64,000 nucleotides of DNA from Streptococcus hyointestinalis (GTDB taxonomy: Bacteria > Bacillota > Bacilli > Lactobacillales > Streptococcaceae): the NCBI RefSeq assembly GCF_011039275.1, contig NZ_JAAKGB010000001.1, positions 124,001 to 188,000 of the forward strand, given 5' to 3'. Position numbers and translations under genes: made by a program. Of the stretch, positions 34,443 to 43,122 are shown piece by piece. The first letter of the stretch is position 1, and every line of letters begins with the position of its first letter. The notes beneath the pieces are model-generated. The model did no database searches and was not told the DNA's origin. It saw only the letters and a list, made by a program, of their open reading frames with translations.

Positions 34443-35644
34443 ACAAAACAGTAAACGAACTTAATGAACTCTGGATTTCAGCAGGGCACAAGGTCGAAGA
34501 CCTCAACGAAAAAATCAACGCAGCACTTAACGATGACTCTTTCTCTGCTGAGTCATTCAAAGAACTTAAAGCAGAGCGTGACAACGCCAAAGCACGCCGT
34601 GACGCTTTGCATGAACAAATGATTGAAGCACAAGCGCAGGCAGTAGTAGCTATGTCAGAAGATGACGTGGAAGAACTGACTGACAAAGAAAAAGACATCA
34701 AAGACACCTTTGTTAAAAACTTTGTGTCTATGGTCAAAGGTGACCCAACTATCCTAGCACAAGTCGGCTCTGACACTGACGAGTCTGGCAATCAAATTGG
34801 CTTGACTATCCCTCAAGACATCCGCACTACTATCAACAAGCTAGTACGTCGTTTTGACAGCCTTGAGCAATACGTCAATAAAGAGTCTGTCACAACCCCA
34901 ACTGGGTCTCGTGTCTTTGAAAAATGGTCTGACATCACACCACTTGCCAACCTTGACGCTGAAGACGCAGCGATTGGCGACAATGACGACCCTAAACTTA
35001 CTCTTGTTAAATACGCTATCAAGCGTTATGCAGGTATCACTACAGCAACTAACACATTGCTCAAAGACACCGCTGAAAACATTTTGGCTTGGTTGTCTGA
35101 CTGGATTGCTAAGAAAGTCGTTGTGACTCGTAACCTCAAAATCATCGAAGCCATGGACGCTGTACCAGCTAAACCAACCATCACCAGCTTTGATGACATC
35201 AAGGATTTGGCGCTTAAAGGTGTAGACCCATCCATTCGCTCTACCTCTTTCTTTTTGACAAACACATCAGGTATCACAGAGCTTGCCAAAGTCAAGGACG
35301 CCATGGGCAACTACCTCTTGCAGCGTGATGTGACTCAACCAGACCGTTACCTCATCGAAGGCAAACAAGTCGTTGAAATCGCTGATAAATGGCTACCAAG
35401 CAAGTCAGGCAACCACCCACTTTACTTTGGTGACCTCAAGCAAGCCGTGACACTCTTTGACCGTGAACACCTATCCTTGCTCACTACTAACATCGGTGCT
35501 GGTGCGTTTGAAAAAGACTTGACTAAAATCCGTGTGATTGACCGCTTTGACGTGGTTACAACTGACAAAGAAGCGTTTGTCGCAGGGTCATTTAAGAAAG
35601 TCGCTGATCAAGCAGGTAACCTTAAAACCACCGCTGGAGCGTAA
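34439..35644 (+). CDS. Major capsid protein, HK97 fold
   Basis: A 401-residue capsid subunit. The N-terminal 110 residues are a charged, helical delta-domain-like scaffold that the prohead protease probably removes. The remainder has the HK97 fold signatures (GLTIPQDIRTTINKLVRRFDSL, YAGITTATNTLLKDT, FDREHLSLLTTNIG). The gene is near the most highly translated type, with AAGGAGATGACAAC before the ATG. Confidence 0.94.
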   Translation: MNKTVNELNELWISAGHKVEDLNEKINAALNDDSFSAESFKELKAERDNAKARRDALHEQMIEAQAQAVVAMSEDDVEELTDKEKDIKDTFVKNFVSMVKGDPTILAQVGSDTDESGNQIGLTIPQDIRTTINKLVRRFDSLEQYVNKESVTTPTGSRVFEKWSDITPLANLDAEDAAIGDNDDPKLTLVKYAIKRYAGITTATNTLLKDTAENILAWLSDWIAKKVVVTRNLKIIEAMDAVPAKPTITSFDDIKDLALKGVDPSIRSTSFFLTNTSGITELAKVKDAMGNYLLQRDVTQPDRYLIEGKQVVEIADKWLPSKSGNHPLYFGDLKQAVTLFDREHLSLLTTNIGAGAFEKDLTKIRVIDRFDVVTTDKEAFVAGSFKKVADQAGNLKTTAGA

Positions 35645-35656
35645 GGAGGATAGCGT

Positions 35657-35965
35657 ATGAGTGTCACAGTTGAAGACATTAAAAGCATGATGGCAGTTGA
35701 TGGCAACGATGATAACACACTCATTGAAAGCTATCTGACAGCTGCTACAGCGTTTGTCAAAAATGCTATTGGGAGCGATGAGACCTTTTACAGTAAAGCT
35801 GACGTTGTACCGCTCTTTGATGTTGCGGTCAAGGCACTAGCTGGTAGTTACTATCAGTATCGCATTGCGCTTAGTGACACTCAAACGTACGCTATTGACT
35901 TGACGCTAAATAGCATTATTGGACAGCTAAGAGGGCTATATGATAGCCACCTAGAGGAGGTGTAG
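35657..35965 (+). CDS. Head-tail connector protein (gp6-like)
   Basis: A 102-residue adaptor of the phage_QLRG/gp6 type: VTVEDIKSMMAVDGNDDNTL, IESYLTAATAFVKNAIG, and a C-terminal LNSIIGQLRG. It bridges the portal to the tail attachment proteins. AAGGAGG lies upstream. Confidence 0.85.
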   Translation: MSVTVEDIKSMMAVDGNDDNTLIESYLTAATAFVKNAIGSDETFYSKADVVPLFDVAVKALAGSYYQYRIALSDTQTYAIDLTLNSIIGQLRGLYDSHLEEV

Positions 35966-35966
35966 A

Positions 35967-36314
35967 ATGGTTAAGAAGTTCTTACCATCCGAGTTCAATA
36001 AAAAGGCGGAGTTTTGCACGATGACCTCAAGCCCAAACGCCGCTGGGGTCAATGTGCCAAGGCTGACAACGGCTTTTACTTTGCACGTCAAACCGCAAAA
36101 GCGCACACTTAATCAGCAATATCAAGCGACACAAGCTGGACTAGACGACACGATAGTTATTGTGTGTAGGCACAATAAAAAGCTAAATGACAGCTATAAG
36201 GTGCGTATGGACGGCGTCGCTTATGATATTGTCACTATCAGCTCTGACGGTAGTTTTGGTTTTGGCAAGTATGACTACATTACCTTGCGCAAACAAAAGA
36301 AAGTGGGGCGTTGA
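35967..36314 (+). CDS. Head closure / head-tail joining protein
   Basis: A 115-residue beta-rich protein (RLTTAFTLHVKPQKRTLNQQ, DGVAYDIVTISSDG) of the SPP1 gp16 / head-tail joining type, judged from length, composition and position. GAGGAGG precedes it. Confidence 0.75.
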   Translation: MVKKFLPSEFNKKAEFCTMTSSPNAAGVNVPRLTTAFTLHVKPQKRTLNQQYQATQAGLDDTIVIVCRHNKKLNDSYKVRMDGVAYDIVTISSDGSFGFGKYDYITLRKQKKVGR

Positions 36315-36315
36315 T

Positions 36316-36735
36316 ATGATTGGACTCGATAGCGCTCTTAATGATTGGCTAGATGAAGTCAAGCACTTAACTGACCTCACGCCAAAAGAGCAGGCGCAAG
36401 TCACTAAAGCTGGCGCTGACGTGTTCAAAGAAGAACTTGAAAGAGAGACGAAAAAACGACACTACTCAAGGCATAAAAACTCTGTCTATGGGCATATGGC
36501 AGACAATCTTGCTGTCCAAGGCAAGGATGTAGACGGACGTGTGACAGGCGTGTCGACGGTAGGCTGGAACAATCCCTATCATGCGTCCAATGCCCGCCGT
36601 TTGAATGACGGCACAAAGAAATACAAGGCTGACCACTTTGTGACTAATGTTCAGGACAGCAAAGAGGTGCAAGCCAAAGTCTTACAGGCTGAAAAAGAAG
36701 CCTATGAACGTATTGTCAATAAAAAGAGGGGGTGA
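36316..36735 (+). CDS. HK97 gp10-like tail protein
   Basis: A 139-residue neck/tail component of the HK97-gp10 family: N-terminal helices (WLDEVKHLTDLTPKEQAQV), then HYSRHKNSVYGHMADNL and VGWNNPYHASNARRLNDG. It assists tail completion or joining. A longer in-frame start has no RBS; the ATG here directly follows the previous stop. Confidence 0.82.
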   Translation: MIGLDSALNDWLDEVKHLTDLTPKEQAQVTKAGADVFKEELERETKKRHYSRHKNSVYGHMADNLAVQGKDVDGRVTGVSTVGWNNPYHASNARRLNDGTKKYKADHFVTNVQDSKEVQAKVLQAEKEAYERIVNKKRG

Positions 36736-36738
36736 GTT

Positions 36739-37116
36739 ATGTTAGCGACATTAGAAGCCCAACGCTTGCTGGAAGAGGGTCAGTTTACAGATATAGACTA
36801 TATCTACACCACGAACATCCCTCAAGAAATGCAAGACAACACCGATAAGACAATCGCTTTAATCACTGACGTTAATACGACTCTTGACCTTGAAGGCAAT
36901 AACACCTTTTATGGCGTGCGTCATGCGGTGGAAATTCAGTTATTTTACAAGTTTGATTTACCAGATGACTTTGACATGGACGCTTTTGAGTTATCGCTCT
37001 ATCGCTTTTTCAAAGAAAATCACTGGTCAATCACAGACATTAGAGAGCACACAGTAGACCCCGACACGTTACAAGTGACGGCGGTCTTTTATGTTGCTCA
37101 AGAAAAATTAGTATAA
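36739..37116 (+). CDS. Tail terminator-like protein (DUF806)
   Basis: A 125-residue protein matching DUF806, found at the tail terminator position in lactococcal and streptococcal siphoviruses: YIYTTNIPQEMQDNTDKTIA, VRHAVEIQLFYKFDLPDD, and DPDTLQVTAVFYVA. It lies right before the major tail gene. AGAGGGGGTG precedes the start. Confidence 0.82.
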   Translation: MLATLEAQRLLEEGQFTDIDYIYTTNIPQEMQDNTDKTIALITDVNTTLDLEGNNTFYGVRHAVEIQLFYKFDLPDDFDMDAFELSLYRFFKENHWSITDIREHTVDPDTLQVTAVFYVAQEKLV

Positions 37117-37128
37117 GGAGAAAATTAA

Positions 37129-37740
37129 ATGGCAGTAGTTGGTTTAAAAATGGTTACTTTGGCTCTCGTAAATCCAAAGACACAACAACTTTTAAAAGGC
37201 GCAGAAGGACTTTCAGAAAGTGGTATCGTTGAAGTTGACAACACCATGCTTGGTACTAAAACAGCGAATATCACAAATTTTGAAGGTAGTATCTCAAAAG
37301 TGCCTGGTAATAACCAAGTTCAAGACGTGTTTGTGGGACCTGGTTCACCTCAAGTAGCGTTTGACTTTAATAATCTTGATTTTGAAGTGAAACAAAAAAT
37401 TCTAGGGCGTGAGTCTGACGGTAAAGGTGGTTTTGTGGACAAAGGCACTAAGCCACACGTCGCAGTGCTGATTGAGACTGAAACACTAGACCGTAAGAAC
37501 TCAATTTACTTTGGTTTTGGGGCTGGTATTTTCCAAGAAACTGCTCAAAATATCGGTACTGACACAGACACAGCTCAAACACGTAACGATGACAACATGA
37601 CTTACAATGCATTGTCTACTAAGAATTTTGACGGTGAGCCTATCAAGACTTACTTTTCGGGCGCAACAGGCTTCGACAAGAAGAATATGCTTAAAGAAGT
37701 ACTTGGTGGCTATGCTGCCCCAGCAAGCGTAGGCGCTTAA
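37129..37740 (+). CDS. Major tail protein (tube)
   Basis: A 203-residue tail-tube subunit of the phi13/TP901-like type: AVVGLKMVTLALVNPKTQQL, EVDNTMLGTKTANITNFEG, and PQVAFDFNNLDFEVKQKILG. Hexamers of this protein build the noncontractile tube. A strong terminator follows directly, which would raise its level relative to downstream tail genes. Confidence 0.92.
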   Translation: MAVVGLKMVTLALVNPKTQQLLKGAEGLSESGIVEVDNTMLGTKTANITNFEGSISKVPGNNQVQDVFVGPGSPQVAFDFNNLDFEVKQKILGRESDGKGGFVDKGTKPHVAVLIETETLDRKNSIYFGFGAGIFQETAQNIGTDTDTAQTRNDDNMTYNALSTKNFDGEPIKTYFSGATGFDKKNMLKEVLGGYAAPASVGA

Positions 37741-37747
37741 TTGCTCT

Positions 37748-37776
37748 AAGGTCGCATATTGCGACCTTTTATTTTT
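37748..37776 (+). terminator. Terminator after the major tail gene
   Basis: A perfect 9-bp stem (37,748-37,756 with 37,760-37,768) has a 3-base loop and a T-rich tail. It sits inside the late operon, so it must be partial and sets the ratio of tube to assembly proteins. Confidence 0.85.
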
Positions 37777-37791
37777 GTAAAGGAGACTATC

Positions 37792-38142
37792 ATGGCAGGA
37801 ATTAAAACACTTACTATCCCAGAATTGGCTAAAAAGCCTTTTGTTATCGCAACCACTAATCGCAACATGCGACGCATGCAACAATATCAACTTGAAATTG
37901 CAAAACTGTCTGATACACCAGACGATGACTTAACAGCGCAAATTGAGGCTGGTATCAATATCATTGACGAAACACTAAAATTCATGCGTTCAATCCTCGA
38001 CTTGGACGACGCACAAATGGAAGTCCTCGAAAACATGGACTATGAAGAAACTCAAAAGATTGCTCAACGTATCACAGGGCGCATGATGGGCTTATCTGAC
38101 GAGGAAATTGAAGCGCAGGAGTCAGCCCCAAAGGAACAGTAG
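37792..38142 (+). CDS. Tail assembly chaperone, short form (gpG-like)
   Basis: A 116-residue product made when ribosomes stay in frame. It starts with MAGIKTLTIPELAKKPFVIA after AAAGGAG and ends with an acidic tail. In lambda-like tails gpG coats the tape measure during assembly. A slippery heptamer lies just before its stop, allowing a longer fusion. Confidence 0.85.
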   Translation: MAGIKTLTIPELAKKPFVIATTNRNMRRMQQYQLEIAKLSDTPDDDLTAQIEAGINIIDETLKFMRSILDLDDAQMEVLENMDYEETQKIAQRITGRMMGLSDEEIEAQESAPKEQ

Positions 38143-38345
38143 ATTGGAGCAGGCGTGTCTTTGAGCTTGAGAATGTCATCGCTGACATGGACTTAGCTGA
38201 AAAGCACGCATTGATGAACTTTGGCTGGACACTCGATGACTATGAAAATGCGGACTATTTCCGCTTGATGGAAGTCATGACAGCCAAAGAAGTCGAAGAA
38301 AGACCTGTAGACCCGATGACATTGCTAGGACTAGGAAGGAGGTAG
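37792..38345 (+). CDS. Tail assembly chaperone, frameshift fusion (gpGT-like)
   Basis: A -1 slip at CCCAAAG (38,127-38,133; frame C CCA AAG to CCC AAA) bypasses the TAG at 38,140 and reads on to the TAG at 38,343, giving about 184 residues. The added part (KGTVDWSRRVFELENVIADM, then LMNFGWTLDDYENADYFRLM) matches the T domain, and it has no start codon of its own. The T domain binds tail tube protein while G binds the tape measure. The heptamer has the canonical X-XXY-YYZ form. Confidence 0.85.
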
Positions 38346-38346
38346 C

Positions 38347-41300
38347 ATGGCAAAGAAAATTCAAGCCCAGATGTCCACAGAAATCGCCCTAGATTTAGTC
38401 AAAGCAAGCCAATCCGTGCGTAATTTGACCAGCGTGGTAAATAGTGCCACCAACGCTTGGAAAGCGCAGGAAGCGCAATTAAAAGCCGTAGGAGACTACA
38501 CCAAGGCGGCTGAAACCAAATATCAAGGTTTGGGCAATGCGATTGAAGCCCAAAAGGCTAAAATCGAAAACTTAAAACAAAAACAATCAGAACTCAAAGG
38601 GAACACCACCGAAACGGCTGGCGAGTACCTCAAATATCAACAACAAATTGACCAAGCTACCACCCGACTGGCTAGCATGGAAGCCCAACAGACCAAGGCT
38701 AAGCAGTCTATGGACTACTACAAGTCTGGTCTAGCAGATTTGCAAAAAAGCTACAAAGCGCAAAACGAACTGTCAGAAAGCAACGTCAAGCGCTTGCAAG
38801 CTGAAGGCAAGGAAAATGAAGCCCTGCAAGCTAAAGCTACAGGTCTAAAAAGCACTATCTCGAACCTCTCGAAACAATATGAGGTTCAAGAGAGAATGCT
38901 CGGAAAGGTCGCTAAAGAAAGCGGCACAGCTAGCGAAGCCTATCAAAAACAAAAGACTAGGCTCAACGAGACTGCCACAGCTATGGCAAATGCCAAGCGT
39001 GAGCAAGATAAGCTCAATGATGAGCTGAAAAAACTGAACGAACACCCAACGCTTATCCAACGTCTCAAAGAAAAAATGCAGGGTTTGGGCAAAGAGACCG
39101 AAGAAACTGGTGAGAAAGCCAATAAAACAGGCTCTATTTTCAAGAGTGTCTTTAGTGCCAATATCCTCTCTAGTGCCTTGATGAACGGTTTAGGCACTGC
39201 AAAAAGTCTCTTTTCAGACCTTTTGCAACAAGGCAATGAGTACATCCGCTACCAAGAAGTCATGACGGCGTCATGGACGACTTTGACTGGATCAGCCAAA
39301 GAAGGCAAGGTCATGGTCGACATGACAAACGACATGGCTCAAGCGGCGTCCAACAGCGCCCAAATGGTTGATGAGCTGAACAAGAAAATCTATGCAGTAA
39401 CGCATAATGCAGATGATACCAAACAGCTTACAAACACCATTCTGACCTTGCAGGACGCTTTTGGGGTAGCGGATGACGCTGTCCAAAACTTTGCCACACA
39501 ATGGGGGCAAATGTTGGGAAATGGTAAGGTTCAAGCACAGGACATGCTGTCCTTTATGAACGTTTTCCCAACTATTAAGCAGGAAATGATTGGCGTCATT
39601 TCAGAGATGAAAGGTGGCGCTGAAATCACCAACGCTGCATTTGCAGAAATGCAAAAGAACGGTGAAGTCACGTCTGAAATCGCTAATAAAGCCCTGCAAA
39701 GAATGGGTGAAAAGTATAAGGACGCTACAAAGAACTTTGCGAATACCACAGAGGGGCTAGAGCGGACGATTAAAGGGCGTGGACCAGCGCTGATTGCAGC
39801 AGTTGAAGCGCCGTTTATGAAGATGAAAAATCCGCTTTTAGCCAAAGCGTCCGAGTGGATTTCCAGCGATGAGACTAAAAACAAGTTCACTCATCTTGGT
39901 GAAGTTGCTTCTAAAGGTCTTGATAAAGTCGTAGACAGTTTCAAGAAGGTCTTTAATCTTGGCGATAAAGGCAATGTCATGAACGACATCATGGACAAGT
40001 TTACAGGCTATGTCGAAAAGCTCTCAAATAGCATTGCTGTTCATGCGCCCGAAATCGCCCAGTTCGCAAAGAACGCTGTTTCTGGTGTAGGCTCTGTGGC
40101 AAGTATCGCTAAGTCTTTAGGTGAAGGTGTTTGGGCAGTTGCTAAGGACACTATCGGCTTTATCGCTGATGGCTTTGCACTCATGAGTGGCAACAGCAAG
40201 AAGTCTAAAAAGTCAGTCACTGGTCTTGCTGGTGGTCTGAAAGAAATCGCTAAGCACAAAGAAGCCTTGAAAGCAGTTGGGATGGTTATTGCGACGTATT
40301 TCATCGCTACAAAAGTCATCAATGGTTTTCAATCGCTCTACAAAGGGCTTATGCTTGCAAAGTCTGGCTTTGAAGCCGTTAAGGTTGCTTTTGCGACTAA
40401 TCCATTTGGGATGATTGCGCTGGCTGTGACGACAGTTGTCGTGGCGCTTGTCGAACTCTACAAGCACAATAAGACCTTTAAAAAGTTTGTCGATAACATC
40501 ATCAAGGCTTGTGCTGACTTTTTCAAAGGAGTCGGAAAGTGGTTCGGTCAAGCATTCAAGACCATGGGCAACTTTTTCAAAGGTGTTGGCAAGTTCTTTA
40601 GTAACTTTGGCAAAGGCATTAGTAAAATGGTCAAGGCAACTACTGACGGTGTCGGCAAGGTTGTGAAGTTCTTTGGCAATATCATCAAGACTGTCGTTAA
40701 TTTTGGAACGATAGTGATGAAAATTCTAGTCTTTTCAAATCCATTTGTTCTTGGTTTTGCTCTAATGTACAAGCATGTCAAGCCTTTTAGGGACTTTATC
40801 AACGGTCTCATCAAGGGTGCAAAAGACTTGTACGACGGTTTCAAGAAGTTCTTTGGTGCAGCAGGCAAGTTCATCGGTGATACCTTCGACGGTATCAAAA
40901 AAGGCGTTGGGAAGACCTACAATGCCACAGCTAAAATAATCGGTGATGTGTCTAAGAGCATTTCCAAAGGCTGGAACGACACTTGGAAAGCTGCTAGTGA
41001 TTTTCTTGGTTCAACATGGGACACCATGAAGAAAAAGGGAAAAGACGGCGTTGAGGGTCTGAAAAAACTCTTAAGTCCAGTTGTGGACAGTATCGGAAAG
41101 AAGTTCAGCGATACTTGGGACGCTATTAAAAAGGGCTTTGGGTCAATGTGGGACGGTTTAAAAGACCTCGCAGGCAACGGTATCAACGCCGTTATTAAAA
41201 TCCCAAACGCTGGTATTGACGGTATCAACAGCTTGATTGAGTCTTTTGGCGGTTCTAAAAATGCTATCAAGAAAATTCCTAAAGTGAAGTTTGCTGAAGG

Positions 41301-43122
41301 TACTGGTGCGTTTGAAGGTATCTCTCGTGTCCGCCGACCAATCACAAGACCAACGCTTGCCCTGCTAAATGACGGTAATGATAGCCCTGAAACAGGCAAT
41401 CAAGAGACTGTCATTTTCCCTAATGGCAATGTTTGGCAACCGCAAGGGCGCAATGTGTCCGCTATTTTACCAGCTGGCACAGAAGTGCTAAACGCCTTTG
41501 AAACACGGCTACTATCAAGCCTTGGCAATCAAGTACCGTTCAAGAGTGGTACTGGTTTCTGGTCTAAGATTTGGAACACAGCGACCGATGTTGCTGGTAA
41601 CGTTTGGGACGGTATCAAGGATACTGTCACTAAGTTCACGAAAATGCTTGGCTATATCGCTGACGCCGTGAAAGACCCAGTCGGCACACTAGCCAAGAAA
41701 TTCAATCCAAAAGCGGACAAACTCGATGGACTCTTTAATCCATTAGGTAATGCACTCTTTAAGACCCCAATCAATGAAGCCAAGAATTGGTGGAAAGAGT
41801 TGTGGGGTATGGCGCAGTCAGCTGCTGATGAAGGTAGCTCTGTGGCTATGGGCGCAGTTGGTGACGACTATCCTGCCAAATGGAAGAACATGGCTAAGGA
41901 CGCTATCGCAGACCCTTGGGGCTATTTCATCCGTGAATGTGTGTCCTTTGTTGCCAACCGTCTTAATAACTGGGGCGTCAATCCAGCTAAGTTTTCACAC
42001 CTTGGAAACGGTGCGGACTGGGTAAGTGCACGAGTACCCCATATGAGTAAACCGAAGGCTGGTAGCGTAGCCGTTTACGCACCGGGTAGCCAATTCCCTA
42101 ACCACGTCGCTATCGTGTCATCCGTCAACGGTGACAGGTATAGCGGTGAGGAATACAACCAAAGTGGCGATGGTAAGTATCACACGTTTGCCAACCGCTT
42201 AGCGTCACAAGCGACGACTTTCTTGGACTTTGGTGTCCGAGGTGGTAGCAGTGACGATGACAACGGTTCAGACAGCGCTAAGAAAGCCAACTCACCACTC
42301 CAAAGACTCATTAAGAGTCAGGTCGGTGGCATGTTTGACTGGATTAAAAAATTCTTGGCGCCTGAAACGGACAGCGAGCCGTCTGGTGGTGGTGGCACTG
42401 GTGTAGAGCGTTGGCGTAGTACGGTCATCAAAGCCCTCAAAAAGAACGGCTTACCTGCTACTGACCACCAAGTCACATCCATGTTGCAACTTATCCAGCG
42501 TGAGTCAAACGGTAATCCGACCGTTATGAATGACTGGGACATCAATGCAAGAAATGGTAATCCGTCCATCGGTCTTACACAGACGACTGTCGGCACGTTC
42601 AACGCTCATGCTTTCCCTGGACACAAGAATATTCGTAACGGATATGACAACTTGCTGGCTTCTATCCACTACATCATCAGTCGTTATGGTTCGTCTGACG
42701 CAGCCTTTACACGAGTTGCTAAGTATGCTTACGCAAACGGTGGCTTAGTGTCCCAACACGGCATTTATGAGCTGGCTGAAAATAATAAACCAGAGTACGT
42801 CATCCCAACGGACATCGCAAGACGTAGCAGAGCTTGGCAACTATTGGCAGAAGTCGTTGGTAATTTCATCGGAGACGATGACAGCAAGTTCAAAAAGACT
42901 AGTGATGATGACAGCGCACTATCAAAACTTGAAAATAAGCTAGACACAATGATTACGCTCTTGAGTCAATTAGTAGCGAACGGTCAACAGCCCGTTGAAA
43001 TTCGCAACATCATTGACGGTCAAGGTGTATCAAACGGTTTAGCGCCTTACATGACAAAAGCACAAGAAGCCTATGATAAACGTATGGCAATCCTACGAGG
43101 TGAAAGGGGAGAAATACTATGA
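38347..43122 (+). CDS. Tape measure protein with CHAP and lysozyme-like domains
   Basis: A 1,591-residue protein that sets tail length and helps DNA entry. Residues 1-250 are coiled coil. A tape-measure core follows, with several hydrophobic segments between about 560 and 830. Near 1,185-1,295 there is a CHAP amidase/endopeptidase domain (Cys in RECVSFVANRL; His in FPNHVAIVS). Near 1,350-1,460 lies a lysozyme-like transglycosylase domain (Glu in QLIQRESNGNP). Both catalytic sites look intact, so the tip could cut peptide and glycan bonds during infection. The gene overlaps dit by four bases. Confidence 0.92.
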   Translation: MAKKIQAQMSTEIALDLVKASQSVRNLTSVVNSATNAWKAQEAQLKAVGDYTKAAETKYQGLGNAIEAQKAKIENLKQKQSELKGNTTETAGEYLKYQQQIDQATTRLASMEAQQTKAKQSMDYYKSGLADLQKSYKAQNELSESNVKRLQAEGKENEALQAKATGLKSTISNLSKQYEVQERMLGKVAKESGTASEAYQKQKTRLNETATAMANAKREQDKLNDELKKLNEHPTLIQRLKEKMQGLGKETEETGEKANKTGSIFKSVFSANILSSALMNGLGTAKSLFSDLLQQGNEYIRYQEVMTASWTTLTGSAKEGKVMVDMTNDMAQAASNSAQMVDELNKKIYAVTHNADDTKQLTNTILTLQDAFGVADDAVQNFATQWGQMLGNGKVQAQDMLSFMNVFPTIKQEMIGVISEMKGGAEITNAAFAEMQKNGEVTSEIANKALQRMGEKYKDATKNFANTTEGLERTIKGRGPALIAAVEAPFMKMKNPLLAKASEWISSDETKNKFTHLGEVASKGLDKVVDSFKKVFNLGDKGNVMNDIMDKFTGYVEKLSNSIAVHAPEIAQFAKNAVSGVGSVASIAKSLGEGVWAVAKDTIGFIADGFALMSGNSKKSKKSVTGLAGGLKEIAKHKEALKAVGMVIATYFIATKVINGFQSLYKGLMLAKSGFEAVKVAFATNPFGMIALAVTTVVVALVELYKHNKTFKKFVDNIIKACADFFKGVGKWFGQAFKTMGNFFKGVGKFFSNFGKGISKMVKATTDGVGKVVKFFGNIIKTVVNFGTIVMKILVFSNPFVLGFALMYKHVKPFRDFINGLIKGAKDLYDGFKKFFGAAGKFIGDTFDGIKKGVGKTYNATAKIIGDVSKSISKGWNDTWKAASDFLGSTWDTMKKKGKDGVEGLKKLLSPVVDSIGKKFSDTWDAIKKGFGSMWDGLKDLAGNGINAVIKIPNAGIDGINSLIESFGGSKNAIKKIPKVKFAEGTGAFEGISRVRRPITRPTLALLNDGNDSPETGNQETVIFPNGNVWQPQGRNVSAILPAGTEVLNAFETRLLSSLGNQVPFKSGTGFWSKIWNTATDVAGNVWDGIKDTVTKFTKMLGYIADAVKDPVGTLAKKFNPKADKLDGLFNPLGNALFKTPINEAKNWWKELWGMAQSAADEGSSVAMGAVGDDYPAKWKNMAKDAIADPWGYFIRECVSFVANRLNNWGVNPAKFSHLGNGADWVSARVPHMSKPKAGSVAVYAPGSQFPNHVAIVSSVNGDRYSGEEYNQSGDGKYHTFANRLASQATTFLDFGVRGGSSDDDNGSDSAKKANSPLQRLIKSQVGGMFDWIKKFLAPETDSEPSGGGGTGVERWRSTVIKALKKNGLPATDHQVTSMLQLIQRESNGNPTVMNDWDINARNGNPSIGLTQTTVGTFNAHAFPGHKNIRNGYDNLLASIHYIISRYGSSDAAFTRVAKYAYANGGLVSQHGIYELAENNKPEYVIPTDIARRSRAWQLLAEVVGNFIGDDDSKFKKTSDDDSALSKLENKLDTMITLLSQLVANGQQPVEIRNIIDGQGVSNGLAPYMTKAQEAYDKRMAILRGERGEIL

